A model generated the notes under the pieces. It saw only the letters and a program-made list of their open reading frames with translations. It was not told the DNA's origin and ran no database searches. A DNA stretch of 64,000 nucleotides from contig NC_134653.1 in the NCBI RefSeq assembly GCF_030463565.1, forward strand, positions 31,743,150 to 31,807,149. The letters run 5' to 3'. Below, piece after piece: positions 36,205-47,122 of the stretch (its first letter is position 1; each line of letters opens with the position of its first letter). The stretch is from Pelecanus crispus. Taxonomy: Eukaryota > Chordata > Aves > Pelecaniformes > Pelecanidae. A program made the position numbers and the translations under genes.

Positions 36205-39200
36205 ATGGTGAGCGGCGGGCGCGCCCCGGCCCCCACCCCCGGGGCTCTCTCCCCGCCGGGGCTCGCCCCGCCGCGCCGGGGGGCCCTGGGCTCGCTTCCT
36301 CCGGCCGCGGCCCGTCGGGCCTGGGTCAGCGGCGCGGTGGGCGCGGAGCCGCGGCGGGCGGGAGGCCGGGCCCCGCCGGCAGGCGTGGCGCGGCTGTGCT
36401 GGACGTGCGCTCAGGGGACGTTTTCTGTCAGTCGCCGCCCGGAGGTCCCCCTGCTGCCGGGCTGGGGTAGATGGAGGGGCGGGAGGGCAGCGCTGAGAGG
36501 TGAAGCCCCGCTGAGGGCCCGCCGGCGGCGAGGAGGCCGCGCTGAGGGGCCCCCGCCGGCGGGAGAGCGGCCGGGGGCTGCGCGCAGGAGCCGGGTTTTT
36601 ATTTATTTGTTTGTTTGTTTGTTTATTTTAACGCTTCTTTCATAACATCAACAATTCATTATTATTTGCCTATTCATTTGGCTATATTTTCTTTTCTGTT
36701 GCTTTCTTTTGTTTAACACTGATCATGTTTCACCCTGTTTTTCATTCCCCCCTGTCTGCAATCAACTTCTTCATTCCAATAAAAGGCTGGGCACAGAGTA
36801 AGTTTACTCCTCTCGGCTGTTGCTAACACCGGTGGTAAGGGCTTGTCAATGTTACTAGATGATACGAACGTCAGATGGTACATATGAATGATGGGCTGCT
36901 GTTCATGCCATGCTCAAGATTGCACCTAAATTCCTAGTTAAAGCCAGATGTTGTAACATTCTTTGCCGCTATTTTATGCCACAGATACTTGTGATTATTA
37001 AGCACACTTCAATGCTTTCCATTTGTTTTTGTTACTGTAGCTTGCCAAGCTTTTCTTTAATTAATAGGAGCTCAAACGTGATTTGGGGGAAAGTATGGGG
37101 CCTGCCAGTTCGTCAGCGAAGGAAGTGGTCTTTGCTGAACTCACAAACTCTGCTGGCTTCAGTGGGGTTATGTGTTTTAAGTGGCAGTATAATTTTATTA
37201 AAAATTAAATACATAACTGGTGTTGCATGTCTAAGTCCCTAGTGAGGGCATTTTTCACTGAGAACTCTTGAAAGACCATCAAAAATGTGTCTTTTTTTTT
37301 CCTCTCCTGGGTTAGTTTTAAATTGGTAGCTCATTGATAAAAAACTCTTGTATTGCTTTACTGATACTTTCAACCATCTAATCTCCAAAGATGCATGGCT
37401 TTGATGATGGCACTGAGACGTTCTTAATCTAAAAAAAACCAAAACCCAAACAAAAAACCCACTCAAATTCCCTCTGCCTTTTTTGATGACTGTTAGCGTG
37501 AAGATAGCTGCATGGCCTGAAAAATTTAAAAAGCAAATATTAAAAAAGGTAATTTCTCAGCATAGTTACTACTGTGTATATATATATCTGGGCTTTGTCT
37601 TTTACGAACACATTTGATGGCTGTCATTTTAGGAACTGTCTTACTAACAAAGCATATGGTTGGAAGATAAACTGTCTCCTTTAATATGGAGCTATTTATC
37701 AAGTTAACAAGGATGACAATCTCTAGATCCAGTGTTTTTACAGTGTAGTGGCATAACACCCTGTGCTTTGTAGAGCTTTTCATGCCCTTTTTGCATAATT
37801 AATTTATTGCTGTGTTGCTTGCATTAATTATTTCTTTATTTGCAGATTTAAAGCCTGTGATATTAAACTATGGTCTTACTTCATCTGAATCCTTAATTTT
37901 GAAGCCACCATTAAATCTGTATTCTCCTTGCATCTGTTGTACTGAAACTATGAATATATAGAACTGGTAATAGAACCACTGTGTGCAGTAGTCTGGCTTA
38001 TCTTCTTTGCAGTGCCCTGGGTTTTTTGTTTTGTTTTTGTTTTGGTTTTTGTTTTTTAAACTGTTAGTCTTACTCTCTTGTTCAGTGGTTCCTACAATAT
38101 GGACTCTGAACAAGTCGGCTATTCTGGTTAGCTATTAACACATGTTGCAAATTTGCTGCTTTTTTTTTTTTTCCCTGATAAGGAAGAAAACAGAAGTTAA
38201 TTAAAGTAGAAAAAAACTTGGATGAAGAGTTTTAAAGAGGGAAGTGGCCAAAGTTTAGCCAGGTCTGTGCTTGAGAACATGTACTAGAGATGTCCTTTTT
38301 TTTTTTTTTTTTTCCTTTGCATGTTAAGGAGAAAAAAAAAAAAGTGGGATAGTTTATGGTAGTTCCCAAATTTGTGTAAAATACATCAAGTAGTAACACA
38401 TTTCTGTTGTTAAACCTTGCAATGGCTTTCAGCAACAAAACCAAAAAAAAATTCTGTACACTCTTGTGAGGCCCCCCTCTGGATAAAGTTCTATGTTAGT
38501 AAGAGCCCGTGTTTTCCTTCAGTATAGCAATATTCCATCACCATTTCATTTTTATTTTAGTAGCTTTTACATCAAAATGCAAGTTATGAAACTGAAGAAA
38601 ACATTGCAATGCTTTCTGTTTGCCAATGATTCTTGTCTTAATAAGCATCTGTAATGATCTTTCTTCCCTGTCATGACACCTGATAAGTTGGTGTTAGTAT
38701 TAGGAGATCTTCATATTCCACATCGATGCAACAGCCTCCCAGCCAAATTCAAAAAACTGCTGGTTCCAGGAAAGATCCAACACATCCTCTGCACAGGAAA
38801 CCTCTGCACCAAGGACACTTATGACTACCTCAAGACTCTGGCTGGGGATGTTCATGTTGTCAGAGGGGACTTTGATGAGGTAGTGTCCTCTTGACAATGA
38901 CTTTTTTTTGTGCATCTTTTACATAAAGGCAACATTTGGGTTATTTGTAATTCAAGTAAAAGTGGGCAAATAGGTTATGTACTACTAAGAGCACGTGAAA
39001 AGAAAACTGAGCCAAAGAGTTGGGATTACAGTCAATAATGTGAATTGCACAGTAAGTTCTGGTCTGCCGTCAGTATGAATAAAAGTAATTTGTGTAGTTG
39101 GCTATGTCTAGGACTCCAGCAAACAGGACCTGCTGTTGTCAGATCTTCATAGAATCATAGAATACTTTGGGTGGGAAGGGACCTTTAGAGGCCACCCAGC

Positions 39201-40320
39201 CCAACCCTGCAGTGAGCAGGGACATCTCTAACCAGATCAGGGTGCTCAGAGCCCCGTCCAACCTGACCTGGAATGTTGCCAGGGATGGGGCCTCCACTGC
39301 CTCTCTGGGCAACCTGTTTCAGTGCCTCACCACCCTCATTGTAAAAATTTTCTTTCTTATGTCTAGTCTAAATCTATTCTTCTTTAGTTTAAATCCATTA
39401 TTCCTTGTCCTGTCACAACAGGCCTTGCTAAAAAGATTGCCCCCATCCTTCCTATAGGGCCCCCCCCCCCCTTTGAAGTTCCTTGCATCCTACCACATTC
39501 TCCACAGTGTTCCTAAAAGCAGCTTTGTAGCTCTCATTTTGTAGTGGTAGGGCTAATTACATTGAATATTTCCGTAAGCTTTCCCCCTCTCTTCTTGGTG
39601 TTGCATAGAGATCTTAAAATATAAATCTGTGCATCTAATCTATGTTGGTGTTTTTATTTTTAGAACCTGAATTATCCTGAACAGAAAGTTGTAACTGTTG
39701 GACAGTTCAAAATCGGGCTGATTCATGGCCATCAGGTTATTCCTTGGGGTGATATGGCCAGCCTGGCACTGCTACAAAGGCAGTTTGATGTGGACATCCT
39801 AATTTCAGGACATACACACAAATTTGAGGCATTTGAACATGAAAACAAGTTCTATATCAATCCAGGATCAGCTACAGGAGCTTATCATGCCTTAGAGAAG
39901 TAAGTGAAGTATGGGAAATACCGTGGGGTGTTTCTTTTCAATAACAAAACTGAACTACAAAACTCATTATGAAGGTTAATGTTTACATTCTAAATGTGGG
40001 GGAGAGGAAGGGTTGATAGTACTCGCTAAGTCTCCTTGACTGAAACACATGAGAATGAAATACTTAAAGCTTCAGCTCCAATGTACTGTGCTTACAAAAT
40101 TTGTACCGTTTTTCTTAGATTGATTTCTGTTAACTAGTGGTGAAACACTGCTAAGGTGATTATATACGCACAATTAATATGAATTTTTTCCTCTCTTTCC
40201 AGCAACATCATTCCTTCATTTGTGCTGATGGATATCCAGGCTTCTACAGTAGTTACATATGTCTATCAACTAATTGGAGATGATGTGAAAGTAGAAAGAA
40301 TTGAGTACAAAAAGTCTTAA
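36205..40320 (+). CDS. VPS29: VPS29, retromer subunit (4 exons, 182 aa)
   Basis: Coding exons: 36205-36207 (the ATG alone), 38688-38879, 39664-39899 and 40203-40320. The sum is 549 bases, giving exactly the 182 residues of human VPS29 with near-identity. The fold is a metallophosphoesterase: GDLHIPH near residues 7-13, GNLC near 38-41, GDFDE near 61-65 and GHTHKFE near 115-121. In VPS29 this site is catalytically weak or inactive and the protein acts as a scaffold, binding VPS35 and TBC1D5 on endosomes for retrograde sorting. The first coding exon carries only the start codon, as in human. An in-frame ATG at 38673 just before exon 2 would give a variant N-terminus (MTPDK-LVLV) if another first exon were used. 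Confidence 0.97.
36208..38687 (+). other. VPS29: VPS29 intron 1
   Basis: A GC-rich first 400 bases (CpG island shoulder) gives way to AT-rich sequence with a TTTG-rich run near 36597-36630. Long T and A runs at about 38299-38345 can pair with each other. I see no gene or clear transposon. Confidence 0.6.
39149..39480 (-). mobile_element. CR1 LINE, 5'-truncated, minus orientation
   Basis: This starts with the inverted CR1 tail (TCATAGAATCATAGAATAC) and continues through the familiar inverted 3' UTR and ORF2 end (GGTTGGG... CAACCTGACCTGGAATGTTG ... GCAACCTGTTTCAGTGCCTC). It lies in VPS29 intron 2, antisense to the gene. About 330 bp remain. A C-run near 39461-39471 probably arose by slippage. 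Similarity to the common avian CR1 tail is high. Confidence 0.9.
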
Positions 40321-40537
40321 AAATGTATTTGCTTGTCTGGTATTTTTACCATCTCATTCTGAACTGCAAGTTACTACAATACTTGATTGCTAGTTTACAG
40401 TACTACACTTACTTGCTAACAGCTTAACAATGTAGCTTATAACTTTAAAACAACATTGTGTTTGCTTTTCTCTGTATGAATTGATTTGTAAAATATTCCA
40501 TTGAAATAACTGTTTAAATACTGTTCGTTAATGTTGT

Positions 40538-40543
40538 AATAAA
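40538..40543 (+). terminator. VPS29: VPS29 poly(A) signal
   Basis: AATAAA 218 bases after the stop codon. A second AATAAA at 41139-41144 could give a longer mRNA form. Confidence 0.65.
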
Positions 40544-41626
40544 CTCTACTTCATAGAAAAACAAAGCTTTATGAACTGTTGTTGGGGAAAAAAATGCAAC
40601 AGTTGTAGTTGCTTTTAAAATACCTGATGCTCTGGTTTGGTGACTTACTTCTAAAGGGTACTTGTAAAAGGCTTGAACAAAAAGGTTGAGGGCTCTGGGG
40701 CCATATTATCCAATTGTTACTTAATTTTCTCAATTAAATTAAAAGAATAAAATGGATTGATAGATTCTGAAAGTATTACAGTTAAGTCATAACTTACAGT
40801 AGTAATTTCGCTGTAGAAAGTTTAACTTTAGTCTTTTTATAATCAAAGCAGTTTCAACTACCACTGTGCTTTAATGAATGATGGTCTCAAATCTATAAAC
40901 AGTGAAGAGAGGCTTTTCTTTATTTATGGCTTATACCTGACACTACATGTATATGCACTTTGCTCCATGTACAGAAGTTTTAAATAATGTTAATTCCATG
41001 TGGCACTGGTACTACTACTGAAGACTAAAAACATTGGTTGTTCAAGAAGACTGGACCTTTTGGCTGTCCTGTTATCGTGACTGCAGGGAACTGAATGTAT
41101 TTTAACAGCTCCCCTTTCTCATGGCTGCTAACTTTCCAATAAAAACAGAGTTTTGTCTTCTATGGAAGAACATTTAGAATGGTGGCCTGTTTCCTTTGCA
41201 GATGTTGGCCTTCCTATTATGACTTTTTTCAGTGTAGTATCTGTGCAAAAAGCTGTGCAGTATTTGTCATGAAGGCTTGAGTTGAACTAACAGTTTTCCA
41301 TCCGCCAGAACCCTTACTTCTGTATCATGAGCTGACAAGATAACTTGCTTCTATTCAAAATAAACATGCTTTACCTTAGAAAAACACCAAGCATTTCAGC
41401 CTGGTATCTCAGGAACCTCTGGCTAAGTGCTACTTCATGCAGTGAAATGCATGCCCGTTGCTTTGTCCTGCTGCAGCCATACAGAAAGAGCAAAGTTGAA
41501 AAGAAGACCTTGGCAAACATTATTGAAGGACAGTTAGTGACTGAGTGGAACATCAATTTACTGACAACTTCATAATTAAAAAAGGTTTATAGAGTAGTGT
41601 AAGGCCAAAATTGGTACGTAAATCTG

Positions 41627-41632
41627 TTTATT
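41627..41632 (-). terminator. KNTC1: Candidate KNTC1 poly(A) signal
   Basis: The plus strand reads TTTATT, giving AATAAA on the KNTC1 strand about 460 bases after the stop codon. Confidence 0.5.
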
Positions 41633-42090
41633 TGTGCTTACTATAGTTAAAATTACAATCTGTCTACAAAGTATATCTTACATGAAGTACACTGCTTACA
41701 GTTTTAAAAAAAGTTTATCACAGTTATGCAAGGTTATGTTTGTGTGAATGAAATCTTAAAGAGGGATACTGACAGCAGACTTAAACACGGAGAAATACAG
41801 AAGTAAAGGAAATAAACTTTAATCCTTCCTAAAATGAAAGTGCTGAATATGAACGTTACTGTTGAATAGAAACAGGAAATTTTGCTGTAAATCTAAACTG
41901 TTTCAATGGGGATAGAGTATGGAGAAGAAACAGTGTAGAACAGTGAAAAAAAAAAAAAAAGTGGAAAGCTCAGGGTAGCTTTTGGTAAAAGAGCATTGAG
42001 GTTTTAGTTTAAATGTTCACCTGACCAGTATGAGCATTCTCAATGCACGACCCTCATCTTGCCAGTAGAGGGAGAAAACAAAAGGGTAAA

Positions 42091-45000
42091 TTAAGATCTT
42101 CTCGATGACAGTTCCAGTACACAGGTCTCCTCTGGTCCATTCAGATACATCTGGAAGGTAAAAGAACAATATTAATAGGGCTTAGGAAAGCAGGATATAA
42201 TTGAAGACCTGTGAAAGTACTTGAAAACACAAGGCTTAGCATGGCACAGATTTGGTTCAAGTAAAATGAATTATTTGAATAAAGGGATATTTTATTATAT
42301 ACAATATATTTTACTGAAATAAATCCGCTAACAAATATTTTTGCTAAAAGTTGAGTGACAGTCTTAGTTTAGAAAAAAAGGAGAAAATACTGCATGAGGT
42401 ACAAAGGTGGTTTGTTTTACCTTCAGAAGATCAGATGATGGTATGTCTACCAGAGTAGGATTTCCACATTTCTCTTGATATTCTTGAACTAGGGCTGTTG
42501 CATCATCAATGCTGTAGGAGGCAAAAGTTTATCAACTTTGTCCCCAAGTTCTCTAAAAAGCCAAGAATTTAGACTATATACACTGAAGTATAAAAATAAG
42601 GTATGACCCCACATTTTTGAAGTCAGACAGGTCCCATCGTTTCCCAGTAGAGGCAAGCAAGCCATGACAAGCCTAGCATTTAACCTGTGGCTGTTAATAA
42701 AACCAATATATACTAGAATTTAAATGGTTATTTATTGGTTCCTGTGCCATTTCGACTGCAGAATAACTGGTAACAAAGTGACTTGCAATACTGAGTATTT
42801 GGGGTCTAAAATGAAAGCTTGCAGCTGTGCAAAAGGAGCCCAAGTGCTGAGAGTCACTGATAGATTGCTGATTGAGAACCGCCCTGCCATAGGTTCAGTG
42901 GCAAGACCCTCTGTTTTATTTAAAGTGGAACATAAGAGGCATTTCTAACTCTTGAAAAACTTAGCAGCAAAACCACTAATAGGATCCTAAGTCTTGAGTA
43001 CAGACAGCTCATTTATTTTTTCAGAGTGTTCTTATTGCTGAAGCTGTGACTCCATGATGCTACTATGCTGAATTCATCTGAAGGTACGGTAAAGTGTTTG
43101 CTTTTTCAGTCAGGTTACTTCTGCTATTTTAACTGCATTTGACCTGCCTGATAGTCCAGGCTCAATAAGCTGTTACTTGCTTGAATGACACTGTAAAACT
43201 CTTAAGTATGCAAAGTAGTGAGGCGAGATTTTTATTTTATTTCTTTATTTAACTTAGGAGTACTTTAAAAATTCTTGGACACTAAGTACTAGAAAATCTC
43301 CATGACTTCAAATAAACGAAAATAAAATAAAGGAGATTCAATTTCTGTAATTGTATCAGCCATGCCTCACCTGTTTAACTAACTTACCAGTTCTTCTTGG
43401 CAAAATAATCCACCAGTTCTTTCATTCGGTGAGTATTCATCAGTTGTTGCTTCAACAGTGGAAAATACTTAGTTTTCAAGAATTTTTCATATAGCTTCTC
43501 ATTTATGATACTGTCCAAAACCAAAGATCTAATCTGTAGATTTAAGTTTTAGTAATGAAAAAGTATTAATATTTTAACCATTAAAAAATTTACTTTTGAA
43601 TGAAAAGAGCTCAGACTTTTCTTACTGGACTCTCATAGAGCAGGATTTTTTAAAAAAATTTTTTTCAGTGCTGTGAAATGGCGGATTTTTATGAAGACTA
43701 ATCTTGGATTCAGATAGGGGAATGAGTTAAGAAGCTTGCCCTTAGGAAGGCAGCCCCAGGCAAGGCAAGAGAGAATGCAGGCCCATAAGCCCTTTGGCCT
43801 TTTTGCTTAAAACATTTATTTAGAAAAATAAAGTAGTACCGCTGCAAACAATGCTGTCCTACAAATAGGGGCAGCCTGTAACACAGCACTGTGTATATAT
43901 ATGAGAAGTTTTTCAGCTGCACAACATTAACAAAAATGCAAAAATCCCTGCAAATGTTGCTATAATTTAGAAGTGTGCGTTATGTCACCTAGTGCTTGGC
44001 AAGATCAGGAGAGAGAGGAAAACAAGGTTCTGTGTACACTTGTCTATCAAAAAAGTCTGTGAGTCAAAGGCAAGTGAAGTAAATTTTATTTATTTACCTG
44101 AGAAGCAAATGCCACTACTTCTCCAGTGCTCATGTGTTCATCTATTTGTTGCAGCACAGTTTCTGTGTTACATGTTGATAAGAAACCCTTGCAAAAATAA
44201 GTTACAAAACATTAATATTCTGTGAATTATTAAAGTAGAAACTCTCCCTTCAGAGCAAGCATTTGATTTATTCAGGAATAATTAGTATTTTGAAATTCTA
44301 GGTACAAACATGAAATTACCAAACCAGGATCTGTGCAGTTTGACTGAAAGAAAAGAAAGTACTCATTGCTTTTAACTCTCAAAGGGTTTTTTTCTGTACC
44401 TGTTACAGATTTTTTTTTTTCCCCCCTCCCGTTTGGACTAATTGCCAGCAGACTAAATGTCTTACACTAATGCTGTAATTTGAGAAAATCTTTCTGAGCT
44501 TTAATGACTGGAAGTCTAAGAATTTAAGATGCCTTTACTAGTGCCAGTTTGCTTATGACAAATATGGGAACACCCTATAATGCTTCATCTGCGAGAACAA
44601 TGCAGAGCATAAATTAATGGAAACAAATGAGAACAGAAAGGAAACTGTCAAGGTACATGAACAGTGAGGATATGGGTTTAAGGCAAAAGGTTTACATCTT
44701 GTGATACATATCAAGCACCTTCCTAAGAAGTCTGGAGCTTTCAACTCAACACTTTTCTGAAGTAGAATTCAGTACTGTTCTTACAATCTGCTGTGAAACT
44801 AGTCCACTGGTAGCTTCTCAGCAATTACATATGTTATCATATTCACACTGCTCCAGCAGGTATATGGCTATGGCTTAGGGTTTTTTTGTGTTTTTTCATG
44901 GGTTTTATGGTTGGGATCCCATAAAATATCCTGAAATCCTCAAAAGGCAAAGTCATATGACAAAGCTGCTGAGGATGACTTGAAGCTAGCTGGTTTTGCT

Positions 45001-47122
45001 TTTTTTTTTTAAAAAAAAAAAAAAAAAAGAAACCCAAAACCCAACTGTTCACATGATCCCTTCCAGAAGGACAAATTCAGGGCAATAGCCTTTGTGGGTG
45101 GGAAATGCCAAGCACCTGTCAGCAGTGATGTATTTAAATAAGATGGGATTACAAGTTACCATCTTTCACAGTCTCTATTGAACATAACACGCTGAAGGTC
45201 ATTTCCCTTGCACAGAAGGAACAGCAAACTTACTATTTACCTGAATTTGCTGCTCTCGCTTCTCAGGCTGAGGAATCAGCAACAGGCACCCCAAAGCAAA
45301 AGCTGGAAGGTCCAGCTGTGCATACTGTTTAGCTATTCCAATGACATCCAAGTCAGCCAGAACAGGACACCTTCAGAAGAAGATTAGGAGTGAAGTTCTC
45401 AACTATGATATGTAGAACTGGATGGCTTAGTACTGTCAACAAAACTGCACTGAGAATTTTTAAGCCACATATAACAATACATATTTACCTCATTTTCAGA
45501 AATGGCTAAGCTATGTGAGTTGAAGTTTCACAGAATACAAATGCATGATGATTTTCTAGCTTGAAAAAAACCCCACCCAACTCCAGTTTCTCTTTCTAAA
45601 CATCCAAGGCCCTGTTTTGATGGGAGGTGTTGGCCAGCTGCCCAGAGTAACGCTTTGGTACCTATGGATATGCACAGTAGTGTAGGCATGTTCTTCAGCT
45701 GGATCCCTTTCCAGTATTTCCTAACTAACTTTTGGTTCAAGTCAGGCGCTCTGAGCTCTGGTTCTTAGCTTGAGCAAGTTAGAGCGTTGTGGTGAATAAG
45801 ATAATGATTTACTGCGCTTTTTCACATTGTAAAGGCAATGCAAAACTGGTTTATGTATAGCATGTTTTGCAACATTAATACCATAGGTTAACCACATTTA
45901 CAGATGTGCAGCTATTAGATTTTTGTCATGTCAGATTTATTCTTTGTAGGAAAACGAATTCTTTCTCTCTTACACTCTGTGTTAATGTTTTAGGAAATGT
46001 GCTATATTTTGAGCTAAGAAAAATATTAACTGGACTTTTAGGGTTGACCATGAGTCCTTTAAAAACGTCAGGACAGGAACAGATATTCCTCATAGGGGCA
46101 GCGACTGGGCAAATAAATTGGTTTTCAGCAGTCTGTGCTGCTGATTCTGAGTCCCAATTCAGAGAGCAGTTCCCAGTACAGTTTAACAGCCAAGGTACTG
46201 AGTTACAGCACATGTCAACAGTCAAGCACAGAATTTCTGTTTGGGTATGTGCCCTGATCTTGTTCTTCCCAGAAAAGGCAGAAGGTTCTTCCTCAGGCTC
46301 CTCCCCAGTTTTCAGAGCTCCTTTGCATGTTCCAGGGCAGGTTGTTAGACAAGAAATTACAAACTGGCATTCCCGCTCAAACTAATACAAATGTGAGATG
46401 TACTATCCACTTACTTGAGCAGAATCACAAAACACTCACAACATTCCTCTAACTGTTTAGGACTCGGTGGACATGAAGCTAAGAAATAAAGAAAACATGA
46501 TAAGGTAAATATATAACCAAGTTACTATACAAGCACGATAGCTAATAATGACCCTACCTGTGAGAAATGGTGACAGAACTACACTTCGCCAAGCTCGACT
46601 GAAGTTGGGAATCTGTTGACAACAAAGTTTTAAAGTAAGAGCCAAACACAGTTGTATCTAAGTGTACTTGTAAACGCAGACACACAGATATCCTGACCCA
46701 CTGTAGGTGGAAGAAGCCTGTCAATTTTCTTTTTATCCTGGATGAATTATTCCCTAACACTGCTTTCCTCATCTCATAGTCTAAGATTTAGCCATATTTT
46801 GACTGATGGTAAAATTACTCTGTCCAGCTTTACAAAACCCTCCAAGTAAGTGTTTACTGAAGGAACCACAAGTGCAAAATATGCTATTTCAGTGATTAAT
46901 AATGATACTCATCTGCATATTGCATTGTCATAATAATTAAAAAATAATCTTTTCATGCATGACACTCCATGGCACAGATGCTGCCATTCACACACACACA
47001 CAAATAGGATGCTAAACTCCTGTTAAGTGAAGAAAAAGATTAGGAGTCGCAGAATATTTGCTTACCTCCCATAATGAATGAATCCCAGTAATTGCTATCA
47101 AAACTCTTCTTAGGTATTGAAT
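42091..47122 (-). CDS. KNTC1: KNTC1 exon block 4 (eight exons, C-terminus)
   Basis: Exons in transcript order: 47122-47066, 46612-46558, 46478-46415, 45370-45241, 44187-44098, 43533-43388, 42511-42421 and 42150-42091 (stop TAA at 42093-42091). They code for IQYLRRVLIAITGIHSLW through the end. The intron between 46414 and 45371 holds an unrelated long plus-strand open frame (45906-46385) that I take as chance. The last exon adds 19 residues, MYLNGPEETC onward. Confidence 0.9.

Larger units (their letters stand above)
40321..42090. other. Convergent 3' UTRs of VPS29 and KNTC1
   Basis: This 1.77 kb gap holds the two facing 3' ends and no other gene that I can see. VPS29 has AATAAA at 40538-40543 and a second at 41139-41144. 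KNTC1 has AATAAA on the minus strand at 41632-41627. FAM216A and GPN3, which follow VPS29 in human, are absent here. Confidence 0.75.

Noticed and set aside
36097-36645. Plus-strand 182-codon frame through VPS29 exon 1
   Set aside because: Its product is not VPS29. It reads a different frame through the CpG island, and its length matching 182 aa is coincidence.
45001-45029. T-run followed by A-run as a hairpin or terminator
   Set aside because: Homopolymer palindromes of this kind are common in AT-rich introns and carry no other signal.
45906-46385. Plus-strand open frame of 159 codons between KNTC1 exons
   Set aside because: No similarity to a known protein, lies in an intron on the opposite strand, and codon usage looks random.
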